Assembly (NCBI GenBank): GCA_037137455.1
Contig: JBAXKG010000059.1
Location: 1 to 15,188, forward strand
Length of the DNA stretch: 15,188 bases
Source of the DNA: CAIVAT01 sp037137455
GTDB taxonomy: Bacteria; Bacteroidota; Bacteroidia; Bacteroidales; FEN-979
Direction of reading: 5' to 3'
Shown here: piece after piece, positions 1 to 6,829 of the stretch
Position numbering within the stretch: the stretch's first letter is position 1
How the letters are laid out: each line of letters starts with the position of its first letter
Notes under the pieces: generated by a model
What the model was told of the DNA's origin: nothing
Seen by the model: only the letters and a program-made list of their open reading frames with translations
Databases searched by the model: none
Program-made: the position numbers and the translations under genes

Positions 1-440
1 TGCCGGAAATCATTGCAGAATTTTTCGGTAATGTCGGAAAATTTCAAGTCCTGACCAGCGAAGTTTTGAAGGTGTATTGAAAATGAAACCCATATGTGAT
101 GGTCGGCATTACGTTTGCTTACTTCCTTGTTAAAGTAATCAGTAAATGACAATTCTCCGATTTCTTTTTGTTTTAGTTGGTCGCGTTCAACACCGGTGTA
201 AATTTCGGGCTTGTTAAGATCATTGTATCGTTGAAAACGTTTCATTTCGGCCATTTTCAACGTTTCAATATTTTCATTACGCTCAAGAGGCGTACGTGGT
301 TTATCGTAAAGATATAGTTTTAAAAATTCCCGTCGCGTTGGTTTGCCTGTTTTAGGGTTTGGGATGGCAGGATAAAAATCGAGATACAATGTATGACGAT
401 CTTTGCTTATCTTTGTCCGGAACAATTTAACTTTTATCAT
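1..440 (-). CDS. Tyrosine-type site-specific integrase, N-terminal part (C-terminus beyond window)
   Basis: The ATG is at 440-438 and the frame stays open to base 1, giving about 146 residues. The start reads MIKVKLFRTKISKDRHTLYL, followed by a basic stretch (PNPKTGKPTRREF), which matches the arm-type DNA-binding domain of Bacteroidetes tyrosine recombinases. From about residue 95 (ELSFTDYFNKEVSKRNADHH) it resembles the SAM-like core-binding domain. The catalytic domain with the R...HxxR...Y residues lies outside the window, so activity cannot be judged. Such enzymes carry out integration and excision of conjugative or phage-like elements, and some invert promoters. It is transcribed away from porQ, and its 5' region is AT-rich with repeated motifs. 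It may mark one end of an integrated element extending to the left. Family call is fairly sure; the element type is unknown. Confidence 0.8.
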   Translation of the reverse strand, partial: MIKVKLFRTKISKDRHTLYLDFYPAIPNPKTGKPTRREFLKLYLYDKPRTPLERNENIETLKMAEMKRFQRYNDLNKPEIYTGVERDQLKQKEIGELSFTDYFNKEVSKRNADHHIWVSFSIHLQNFAGQDLKFSDITEKFCNDFR

Positions 441-461
441 GAATTATATCATTTTGACATA

Positions 462-480
462 CAAATATAATACAAAAGTA
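462..480 (-). promoter_or_regulatory. Candidate Bacteroidetes -7 elements for the integrase gene
   Basis: On the minus strand two matches to the Bacteroidetes -7 consensus TAnnTTTG lie just upstream of the integrase start: TACTTTTG (480-473) and TATATTTG (469-462). Neither has a clear TTTG -33 box at about 19 bases, so the promoter may be weak or depend on an activator. The repeated GTCATAATAA motif begins at 481, directly next to the upstream element. Confidence 0.4.
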
Positions 481-529
481 GTCATAATAACACTTAATAA
501 TGTCATAATAAAAAAATATTTATTATAAC
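481..529. repeat. Three copies of a GTCATAATAA motif (two direct, one inverted) upstream of the integrase
   Basis: GTCATAATAA occurs exactly at 481-490 and 502-511, a period of 21 bases or about two helical turns. A near-exact inverted copy, TTATTATAAC, sits at 520-529, with one mismatch to the reverse complement. The second and third copies form an imperfect dyad centred near 515-516. Position and spacing fit binding sites for a dimeric regulator, or arm-type sites for the adjacent integrase. The rest of 441-633 is AT-rich and shows no gene. Confidence 0.45.
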
Positions 530-633
530 ATTAAACGAAAATGTATCTTAAAACTATTGATAACAGTAGGAATTGTACAAAATGATAGTAATTTGTTAAT
601 TTTTATCGAAAATCATAAACCAATATTCAAATC

Positions 634-1698
634 GTGCACAATATTCTACACAAATTTTTTTTGGTCTTTGCCTTTGTTTTGCTATCTTCCTGGCAAACCA
701 GTGCGCAGATAGGAGGATACGGAACCTACAAATTTCTCGGATATAGCAATTCAGCCCGTATTGCCGGCCTGGGGGGCAATTTTCTGGCTATTAACGATAA
801 TGATATAACCCTTACACAGGCGAATCCATCACTTATAACTCCTGCAATGAGCAATAATCTTGCTTTGAGCTATGTGAATAATCCGGGAGGCATTAATTAT
901 GGATATGTTATGTATTCATATACTTTTAATAAAGTGGGAAGTTTTGTCGGTAGCCTGCAATTTATGAACTATGGCAATTTCACCGGGGCAGATCCTTCAG
1001 GAAACCTGACTGGTGATTTTTCTGCATCAGAATACGCATTAAATGTTGGATGGGGCCGTCAGTTATCACCACTGTTTTCAATTGGGGCCAATGGAAAATT
1101 GATATATTCTCAACTTGAATCATATCGTTCATTCGGCATTGCCGTAGATGTTGCAGGCACCTATACGTCAAAAGACCAGTCTTTCACGGCCTCTTTAATC
1201 GGGCGGAATATCGGCACTCAGATTGTTCCTTATGTGGCTGGAAACTTCCAACCTCTTCCATTCGAACTTCAGATTGGTTTATCACAGAAGCTCAAACACA
1301 TTCCACTACGTTTTTCACAGTTACTTACCAATCTTCAGCGCTGGGACCTGACCTATCTCGACGCAAGCGATCCCGCCAATACCCCTGACCCAATCACCGG
1401 GGAAGTGAAACAAAAAACAGGAATTGGAAAGATTGCTGATGGTATTATGCGTCATATCGTGATCGGCGCTGAACTTACAATCGCAAAAGCCTTTTCGATC
1501 AGGATCGGCTACAATTACCAGCGCCGGCAGGAATTGAAATTGACAAGCAAGGCCGGGCTGACAGGTTTCTCGATTGGCGCGGGACTTCGGGTGAAAATGT
1601 TTAATATTAGTTATACACGCGCCTCCTATACGGCCGGATTACCACGGAATTATATCACAGTTGTAGTTAATCTTCAGGAATTTATTAAAAAACAGTAA
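634..1698 (+). CDS. porQ: Type IX secretion system outer-membrane protein PorQ
   Basis: This 354-residue protein starts at GTG 634. An in-frame stop at 616-618 leaves no ATG alternative upstream. The start gives a signal peptide (KFFLVFAFVLLSSW, then a likely cut near SAQ). The mature N-terminus QIGGYGTYKFLGYSNSARIA is the recognisable PorQ opening, followed by alternating aromatic/glycine strands and an amphipathic last strand, as expected of a FadL/PorV-like beta barrel. PorQ is an outer-membrane component of the type IX secretion system, which exports proteins with a C-terminal sorting domain in Bacteroidota. Length fits the family. It opens a plus-strand run; ispH begins two bases after its stop. 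No convincing TTTG/TAnnTTTG promoter is visible upstream. No other T9SS gene is in the window, which is usual since they are scattered. Confidence 0.85.
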   Translation: MHNILHKFFLVFAFVLLSSWQTSAQIGGYGTYKFLGYSNSARIAGLGGNFLAINDNDITLTQANPSLITPAMSNNLALSYVNNPGGINYGYVMYSYTFNKVGSFVGSLQFMNYGNFTGADPSGNLTGDFSASEYALNVGWGRQLSPLFSIGANGKLIYSQLESYRSFGIAVDVAGTYTSKDQSFTASLIGRNIGTQIVPYVAGNFQPLPFELQIGLSQKLKHIPLRFSQLLTNLQRWDLTYLDASDPANTPDPITGEVKQKTGIGKIADGIMRHIVIGAELTIAKAFSIRIGYNYQRRQELKLTSKAGLTGFSIGAGLRVKMFNISYTRASYTAGLPRNYITVVVNLQEFIKKQ

Positions 1699-1700
1699 GA

Positions 1701-2579
1701 TTGCAGGTCTCAATTGATCCTCATTCAGGCTTTTGCTTTGGCGTTGTTTATGCCATTGAAGTAGCTGAGCGTGAACTTAGAAACAATCTCAGACTTTATT
1801 GTCTCGGCGACATTGTGCATAACAATATGGAGGTGAACCGGCTCAAGCAATTGGGACTCATCATTATAAACCATGATGATCTTGAAAAACTACACGATTG
1901 CAAGGTTTTGATCCGCGCTCATGGCGAACCCCCTGAAACATATAAAACAGCTCTTTTCAATAACATTGAACTGATAGATGCATCTTGCCCTATAGTACTT
2001 CATTTGCAAAATGTGATTCACCAGGGTTACCTCGAAATGAAGAAAAAAAACGGACAAATCGTGATCTATGGTAAGGAGGGACATGCCGAGGTAAATGGGT
2101 TAAAGGGGCAGACTAATGGAACAGCTATTGTAATCGGTGATGAACAGGATTTGTCAAAGATCGATTTTTCCCGACCGGTTCGGTTTTACAGTCAGACCAC
2201 TAAGAGCATGGAAGGATTTTATACTATTGTATCACTGATCAGTGATATGATGAAATCTGTAGCACAGGATAAACCTATCGATTTTGAATGGAACGACAGT
2301 ATTTGTCGTCAGGTATCAAATCGTTCCGGCCAGTTAAAGGCATTTGCAGCCAGGTTTGATGTTGTGATTTTTGTGAGTGGGAAAAAAAGTTCAAATGGCC
2401 TGATCCTGTATCAGGTGTGCAAAGAGGTAAACCAAAATACACATCTTGTTTCCAGCAAAGATGATTTGAAGCACGAATGGTTTGGACATTTCGATTCAGT
2501 AGGAATATGCGGAGCAACATCAACCCCGATGTGGCTTATGGAAGAGATGGAGAGGGAAATTCAGAAAATCAACCAATGA
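1701..2579 (+). CDS. ispH: 4-hydroxy-3-methylbut-2-enyl diphosphate reductase (IspH/LytB)
   Basis: IspH is the iron-sulfur enzyme that makes isopentenyl and dimethylallyl diphosphate in the last step of the MEP isoprenoid pathway. The 292 residues keep all three cluster cysteines: C12 (SGFCFGV), C96 (DASCPIV) and C202 (DSICRQVSNR). The substrate-site residues are H40 (IVHNN), H74 (RAHGEPP), H128 and E130 (EGHAEVNG), T167 (SQTTKS), and the SSN motif in GKKSSNG. The start is TTG at 1701, giving the family-typical beginning MQVSIDPHSGFCFG with the cysteine at residue 12. No in-frame ATG fits. It starts two bases after the porQ stop and ends one base before recF, so it is very probably in one transcript with both. 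Length is normal for the short bacterial form. Confidence 0.95.
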   Translation: MQVSIDPHSGFCFGVVYAIEVAERELRNNLRLYCLGDIVHNNMEVNRLKQLGLIIINHDDLEKLHDCKVLIRAHGEPPETYKTALFNNIELIDASCPIVLHLQNVIHQGYLEMKKKNGQIVIYGKEGHAEVNGLKGQTNGTAIVIGDEQDLSKIDFSRPVRFYSQTTKSMEGFYTIVSLISDMMKSVAQDKPIDFEWNDSICRQVSNRSGQLKAFAARFDVVIFVSGKKSSNGLILYQVCKEVNQNTHLVSSKDDLKHEWFGHFDSVGICGATSTPMWLMEEMEREIQKINQ

Positions 2580-2580
2580 A

Positions 2581-3681
2581 ATGTATCTGAAAAAATTATT
2601 ATTATTAGATTTTAAAAATTATTCGCAGGCGGAATTTACTTTCTCCGATAAAATAAATTGTTTTGTTGGAAATAATGGGGTAGGGAAAACGAACCTTCTT
2701 GATGCTATTCACTATCTCTCCTTTTGCAAGAGTTTCTTTACAAGCCTTGATATTCAGAATATCAGGCATGACGCAGATTTTTTTGCTCTTCATGGTGTTT
2801 TTTTGAGGGAAAACCATGAGAATGATAATGTCCAGTGTATTCAGAAAAGAAATCAGCGTAAACGATTTCTTATAAATAAGAAGGAATATGAACGGCTTGC
2901 CGATCATATTGGAAACTATCCGTTGGTAATGATTTCACCGTACGATCGTGATCTGATTAATGATGGCAGCGAGTTACGGAGAAAATATATCGACAGTGTT
3001 ATTTCGCAGTTTGATAAGTTTTACCTTGATGACCTGATTCAATATAATAAGGCGCTTTTTCAGCGAAATGCGTTATTGAAATCTTTTGCTGAACAACATT
3101 TTTTTGATCCTGCCGCTTTGGAAATATGGGATGAGCAAATGATCCGCCTGGGCGAGCAGGTTTTTAATAAACGAAACGAATTTCTCCGGAAATTCATCCC
3201 GCTTTTTCAGCATTATTTCCGTTTTTTGAGTAATGGTTCTGAAAAAGTCGATATCAGATATATTTCTCAATTCAGCGGAAATTCATATCGTGATGCTTTT
3301 AAGGCTGCTCTTTCAAAAGACCGCGCTGCCCAGTATTGCACGATGGGAATTCACAAGGATGATCTTGAGTTTATGCTGGATGGATTTCCGGTCAAAAAAT
3401 TCGGCTCACAGGGGCAGCAAAAATCATTTGTCATAGCAGTGAAACTGGCACAATTTGAATACACCAGGAATATCAAAGGTTTTAAGCCGATCCTTTTGCT
3501 TGATGATGTATTTGATAAACTCGATGATTTGCGTGTTTCTCAACTCATCAAACTTGTCAGTGAAAATAGTTTTGGCCAGGTTTTTATCACCGATACGAGC
3601 CGTGAACGGGTCATTTCTATTTTCGATTCGATGGAAATAGATCATGAGATATTTAGTTTGCCGCTGCCTGCAAATGAGTGA
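2581..3681 (+). CDS. recF: DNA replication and repair protein RecF
   Basis: RecF is an SMC-like ATPase that binds single/double-strand DNA junctions and helps load RecA at gaps with RecO and RecR. The 366-residue protein shows the N-terminal beta strand MYLKKLLLLDFKNY, Walker A GNNGVGKT (residues 30-37), the ABC signature region FGSQGQQKS, and Walker B with D-loop ILLLDDVFDKLDD near residue 310. Length is typical. The ATG follows the ispH stop after one base, suggesting translational coupling. Its TGA stop (3679-3681) lies inside the first unit of a tandem octamer repeat. The dciA-like gene follows 55 bases later; recF next to a DUF721 gene is a common bacterial pairing. Confidence 0.95.
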   Translation: MYLKKLLLLDFKNYSQAEFTFSDKINCFVGNNGVGKTNLLDAIHYLSFCKSFFTSLDIQNIRHDADFFALHGVFLRENHENDNVQCIQKRNQRKRFLINKKEYERLADHIGNYPLVMISPYDRDLINDGSELRRKYIDSVISQFDKFYLDDLIQYNKALFQRNALLKSFAEQHFFDPAALEIWDEQMIRLGEQVFNKRNEFLRKFIPLFQHYFRFLSNGSEKVDIRYISQFSGNSYRDAFKAALSKDRAAQYCTMGIHKDDLEFMLDGFPVKKFGSQGQQKSFVIAVKLAQFEYTRNIKGFKPILLLDDVFDKLDDLRVSQLIKLVSENSFGQVFITDTSRERVISIFDSMEIDHEIFSLPLPANE

Positions 3682-3719
3682 TTGAGTGATTAAGTGATTA
3701 AGTGATTGAGTGATTGAGT
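3676..3719 (+). repeat. Tandem octamer array, (G/A)AGTGATT, five full copies plus a partial one
   Basis: Units are GAGTGATT (3676-3683), GAGTGATT (3684-3691), AAGTGATT (3692-3699), AAGTGATT (3700-3707), GAGTGATT (3708-3715) and a partial GAGT. Read as tetramers it is TGAN/TAAN, so the plus strand has a stop codon every four bases and all three frames are closed. The recF stop is one of them. The reverse strand is open through the array. It lies between recF and the dciA-like gene. Confidence 0.85.
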
Positions 3720-3736
3720 TACTATGAATTGGATGT

Positions 3737-4027
3737 ATGAGAAGATCAAATGAAAAGCCACTGAAGGCAGCTATTGAGGAGTTTCTTGATACCTTCAGGC
3801 TCCGGGATAAGTTGAACGAAACCAAGGTGATTCAATCGTGGGAGAAAGTGGTAGGAGAGATGGTTGCTAAAAATACAAGTCAGCTACATATCCGTAACAA
3901 GGTTCTATTTGTGAAGGTCAATTCATCTGCACTTCGCAACGAGCTTTTATTTGCCAGGCAAAAAATTATTCAGGCACTTAATAAAGAGGTTGGGGTGAAC
4001 GTTGTCGATGAACTTGTATTAAATTGA
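3737..4027 (+). CDS. DUF721 / DciA-like protein
   Basis: This small protein (96 residues) has the DUF721 pattern: a basic N-terminus (MRRSNEKPLK), a helix (AIEEFLDTFRLRDKL), then the conserved IQSWEKVVGEMVAKNT segment and a strand-strand-helix part (LFVKVNSSALRNELLFARQK). In bacteria without DnaC, DUF721 proteins include DciA, the loader or operator of the DnaB helicase, so a replication role is plausible; this is inference from family and from the recF neighbour. The ATG at 3737 is chosen because it gives the full domain; the nearby ATGs at 3724 and 3733 are out of frame. It converges with the FAH-family gene (56 bases between stops) and is flanked on both sides by related octamer repeats. 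Confidence 0.8.
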   Translation: MRRSNEKPLKAAIEEFLDTFRLRDKLNETKVIQSWEKVVGEMVAKNTSQLHIRNKVLFVKVNSSALRNELLFARQKIIQALNKEVGVNVVDELVLN

Positions 4028-4047
4028 AAACAGCATCATCTTCAATA

Positions 4048-4071
4048 GAATGATTGAATGATTGAATGATC
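4048..4071 (+). repeat. Tandem octamer array GAATGATT, three copies
   Basis: GAATGATT lies at 4048-4055 and 4056-4063, and GAATGATC at 4064-4071. The unit differs from the GAGTGATT array before the dciA-like gene by a single base, and again reads as TGAN tetramers with stops in all plus-strand frames. It occupies the convergent gap between the dciA-like gene and the FAH-family gene. Confidence 0.8.
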
Positions 4072-4090
4072 GTAAATCGTAGATCATTTT
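4065..4090. terminator. Weak hairpin in the convergent gap, possible terminator
   Basis: AATGATC (4065-4071) and GATCATT (4082-4088) form a perfect 7-bp inverted repeat around a 10-base loop, followed by a short T run on the plus strand. The right arm overlaps the TGA stop of the minus-strand FAH-family gene (4086-4084). The stem is AT-rich with few G-C pairs and the T run is short, so any termination would be weak. Confidence 0.25.
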
Positions 4091-4695
4091 ATCAGGCAGG
4101 AAAGCAGTTTCCCGGTACCAATAAATGCTTCCAGTTTATCACCAACAGTTACCGGACCGACACCTGCCGGTGTTCCTGTGAAAATATAGTCGCCGGCGCG
4201 CAGGGTCATGTACCGGGAAATTTGCACAATAATATCATCAAAATCGTACATCATCAGGCTGGAATTGCCATCCTGCACCGTTTTCCCATTCAGGTTCAGG
4301 TGAAAACTGATATTTTTCAAATCCTTAAAATCAGATTTAGAAAGAAACCTGCCTACGGGGGCCGATTGGTCAAAGCCTTTGGCAATAGCCCATGGAAGTC
4401 CTTTCTGTTTGGCCGCATCCTGAATATCCCTTGCGGTCATATCAAGTCCGATCCCGATTTCATTCCAATAGTTTTGTGCAAACCGTTTCTGGATATTCTT
4501 CCCGGCTTTGCATATTTTCATTATAAGCTCCACTTCATAATGGATCTCTTTTGAAAACGGTGGGTAGTAAAATGGCCGGTTACGGATGAGCAAGGCAGTA
4601 TCGGGTTTCATAAAAAAAACCGGGGATGTGGGGATGGCGTTGTTGAGTTCTTTAATATGGTCAACATAGTTACGTCCAATACAAATAATCTTCAT
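4084..4695 (-). CDS. Fumarylacetoacetate hydrolase (FAH) family protein, FAHD1-like
   Basis: This 203-residue single-domain protein begins MKIICIGRNYVDHIKEL, the GRNYxxHxxE opening of the short FAHD1/YcgM-type members, followed by PVFFMKPDTALL. The metal ligands are visible as H52-Y-E54-V-E56 (IHYEVEL) and D85 (IGLDMTARD), with K-G-F-D (AKGFDQSAPVG) and the late GDYIFTGTPAGVGPV motif. Relatives act as Mg-dependent acylpyruvate hydrolases, oxaloacetate decarboxylases or 2-oxohept-3-ene-dioate-type hydrolases; the substrate cannot be read from sequence. It is likely cytoplasmic. It starts 19 bases after the stop of the exonuclease gene and is probably the last gene of that transcript. Length is normal for the short class. 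Confidence 0.88.
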   Translation of the reverse strand: MKIICIGRNYVDHIKELNNAIPTSPVFFMKPDTALLIRNRPFYYPPFSKEIHYEVELIMKICKAGKNIQKRFAQNYWNEIGIGLDMTARDIQDAAKQKGLPWAIAKGFDQSAPVGRFLSKSDFKDLKNISFHLNLNGKTVQDGNSSLMMYDFDDIIVQISRYMTLRAGDYIFTGTPAGVGPVTVGDKLEAFIGTGKLLSCLIK

Positions 4696-4714
4696 TTTGT
4701 GAAACCAATTAAAT

Positions 4715-5545
4715 TCAAAACAGATCGAGTTTTACTGATTCATTGTTAAATCCCCGCAACTTTAGAATTGTCAGGGCTTTTTTAGTGGAGAGCGGGAATT
4801 CGCCTCTCATCATCCAGTCATAATAGGATGGTTCATCTTTTAGTACCTGAGTAACAGCCTTACCCTTGTGTTTGCCAAAATTAAAAACTTCCACATTCTT
4901 GTCGTTGAAAACAATGTGTCCGATGAGGTCAACGGCTTTTGTGGAATATGAAAAATCGCTGAGCGCCTTGATGTCATTAATCACAGGTTGGATTAAATTC
5001 CCCTTCCTGTCCTTGAATGCAACATTGGCATAGCGATCAAGTTGCGCTTTCAATATTTCATAGGTGGCAATAGTATCTGCTTCAGCGCTGTGGGCATTGA
5101 CAAGTTCTTTTTCGCAATAAAATTTATATGCCGCCTTGAGATTCCTGGGCTCCATTTTATGAAAGATATTCTGGACATCTACAAAACGCCTGCCTTTCAA
5201 ATCGAAATCAATATCGGCCCTGAGGAATTCTTCCACAATCAATGGAATGTCAAAATGGTTAGAATTGTATCCTGCCAGATCACAATTTTCGAGAAATTGT
5301 GCCAGTTCATGAGCAACCTGTTTAAAGGTCGGACAATCCTTTACGTCCTCATCTGTAATGCCGTGAATTGCAATAACCTCTGGCGGAATAGGCATTCCCG
5401 GATTAATCCGCAGGGTCTTGATTTTAGAGGTTCCGTTCACCTCCATGCGAAAAATGCAGATTTCCACAATACGATCGGTTGCAACTTTGATTCCTGTAGT
5501 CTCAAGATCAAAGAAAGCAATTGGTTTGGTCAGGATTAGTTCCAT
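4715..5545 (-). CDS. DnaQ-like 3'-5' exonuclease (DEDDh), with ExoX-like C-terminal domain
   Basis: The N-terminal domain (about residues 8-170) has all DEDDh residues: D13 and E15 in FFDLETTG, D99 in NSNHFDIPL, and H152 with D157 in NAHSAEADT. It therefore should degrade single-stranded DNA ends 3' to 5', as polymerase III epsilon subunits and exonuclease X do. The C-terminal part (about 205-276) carries FNFGKHKGK (222-229 region) and YYDWMMRGEFP, the small domain found at the end of many exonuclease X-like proteins. At 276 residues it is longer than a bare epsilon domain. The ATG overlaps the stop of the E2 gene by one base (TAATG), suggesting translational coupling. Whether it proofreads replication or works in repair cannot be told. 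Confidence 0.88.
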   Translation of the reverse strand: MELILTKPIAFFDLETTGIKVATDRIVEICIFRMEVNGTSKIKTLRINPGMPIPPEVIAIHGITDEDVKDCPTFKQVAHELAQFLENCDLAGYNSNHFDIPLIVEEFLRADIDFDLKGRRFVDVQNIFHKMEPRNLKAAYKFYCEKELVNAHSAEADTIATYEILKAQLDRYANVAFKDRKGNLIQPVINDIKALSDFSYSTKAVDLIGHIVFNDKNVEVFNFGKHKGKAVTQVLKDEPSYYDWMMRGEFPLSTKKALTILKLRGFNNESVKLDLF

Positions 5546-6780
5546 TAAATAGTTTGATTATTGTCAAAAGTTTCAAGATATTGAACAAGCCTGGCAAGGA
5601 ACTGTCCTCCAAGCGCGCCATCGATTACGCGATGATCGTAGGTTAAAGAGACCATCATGATCGGTCTGATTGCGATGTAATCTCCATCGGGTGATTCAAC
5701 GGCAACGACCCGTTTTTTTATTGCGCCCACTGCGATAATAGCTGTTTGTGGCTGATTTATAATTGGTGTGCCCATGATAGTGCCAAACGAACCAAGGTTG
5801 GTAAGTGAGATTGTTCCCCCTGAAATTTCATCGGGTACGAGTTTGCCGATCCGTGCACGTTTGGCAAGGTCATTTACCGATTTTACAATGCCCGACAAAC
5901 TTTTTTCATGTGCATTGAGTATCACCGGTACAATCAGGCTGAAGTTTGGGAGGGAGACAGCCATGCCAATGTTAACATTTTTATGAACAATTATCTTGGT
6001 ACCATCAACCGAAACATTGACGAGCGGGAAGTCCCTTACCGCTTTTGCAATAGCTTCAATGAAAATAGGGGTGAAGGTTAGTTTCTCCTTTTCCCTTGAA
6101 AGGTAAGCATCCTTGTTCTTGTCTCTCCATTGTACAACGCGGGTCAGATCGACCTCCTGAAAAGAGGTTACATGAGGAGAGGTTTGTACCGACTTCACCA
6201 TGTGGCTGGCAATAATTTGACGGATTCTATCCATTTCCACGATCCGGTCTTCGCCGGGAATAACCTGTTGAATATTCACAGTAGCAGCATCTGCTGCCAA
6301 TTTCGATGCAATTGCCGGAAGTGATGCCTGAAACTTAAGCGCTAACGGCTTTATACCGGTTTTGCGGTCTTTCATGTAACTGAGCAGATCTTGTTTGGTT
6401 AAACGGTCATCTTTTCCGGTTCCCGGAATGGAATCAAGCTCGGTAAAAGAAATATTTTCCTGTGTTGCAATGCTGCGTACAAGAGGCGAATAAAAGCGGG
6501 TCGCGGCAGGCTTATCCTCACTGACTATTACAGCGCTTCCATCTTTTTCGATTATTGCCAGAACAGCTCCAACCGGTACAATATCCCCTTCATTGAAGAA
6601 TTTTTTTAGAAGAGTTCCAGAAACAAGAGAAGGTATTTCGGTATCAACCTTATCTGTTGCAATTTCAACAATTGGATCATCCTCCTTTATCAATTCACCT
6701 TCATTTTTTAACCATCTGGTAATGGTTGCTTCGATGACACTTTCGCCTAATTTCGGTACAACTACCTCATAATTTGACAT
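5545..6780 (-). CDS. 2-oxo acid dehydrogenase complex E2 (dihydrolipoamide acyltransferase)
   Basis: E2 is the core of pyruvate, branched-chain or 2-oxoglutarate dehydrogenase complexes and transfers the acyl group from lipoamide to CoA. From ATG 6780 the protein has 411 residues. There is one lipoyl domain with the lipoylated lysine at K44 (IATDKVDTEIPS), a short linker, an E1/E3-binding domain (about 96-136, FYSPLVRSIATQENISFTEL), a second linker, and the catalytic domain ending in YDHRVIDGALGG with H383 and D387. A TTG two codons upstream (6786) is less likely as start. The lipoyl motif is closer to branched-chain or succinyl-type E2 than to classic pyruvate-type, but the substrate stays open because no E1 or E3 gene is present here. 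It is coupled to the exonuclease gene downstream. Confidence 0.92.
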   Translation of the reverse strand: MSNYEVVVPKLGESVIEATITRWLKNEGELIKEDDPIVEIATDKVDTEIPSLVSGTLLKKFFNEGDIVPVGAVLAIIEKDGSAVIVSEDKPAATRFYSPLVRSIATQENISFTELDSIPGTGKDDRLTKQDLLSYMKDRKTGIKPLALKFQASLPAIASKLAADAATVNIQQVIPGEDRIVEMDRIRQIIASHMVKSVQTSPHVTSFQEVDLTRVVQWRDKNKDAYLSREKEKLTFTPIFIEAIAKAVRDFPLVNVSVDGTKIIVHKNVNIGMAVSLPNFSLIVPVILNAHEKSLSGIVKSVNDLAKRARIGKLVPDEISGGTISLTNLGSFGTIMGTPIINQPQTAIIAVGAIKKRVVAVESPDGDYIAIRPIMMVSLTYDHRVIDGALGGQFLARLVQYLETFDNNQTI

Positions 6781-6805
6781 ATACAATTGACTTTGTGCTT
6801 AAATA

Positions 6806-6813
6806 CAAAAGTA
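6806..6813 (-). promoter_or_regulatory. Candidate -7 element for the E2 gene
   Basis: On the minus strand TACTTTTG (6813-6806) matches TAnnTTTG exactly, about 26 bases before the ATG of the E2 gene. The matching -33 position has no TTTG and would overlap the end of the glycosyltransferase gene, so this is a half-supported promoter. Confidence 0.4.
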
Positions 6814-6829
6814 ATACTTTTTCTCCGTT

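Noticed and set aside
589..595. TAATTTG as a -7 box for porQ
   Set aside because: It is one base short of the consensus spacing and has no TTTG at the -33 position.
3424..3825. Minus-strand 133-codon open frame across the end of recF and the octamer array
   Set aside because: It is open only because the repeat has no stop on that strand. It overlaps two well-supported genes and looks like no known protein.
3676..4071. The two octamer arrays as a CRISPR array
   Set aside because: Units are 8 bases and contiguous, with no spacers, and a normal gene lies between the arrays.
4066..4554. Plus-strand 162-codon frame opposite the FAH-family gene
   Set aside because: It is the mirror of a gene with intact metal ligands, starts within a repeat, and has no recognisable domain.
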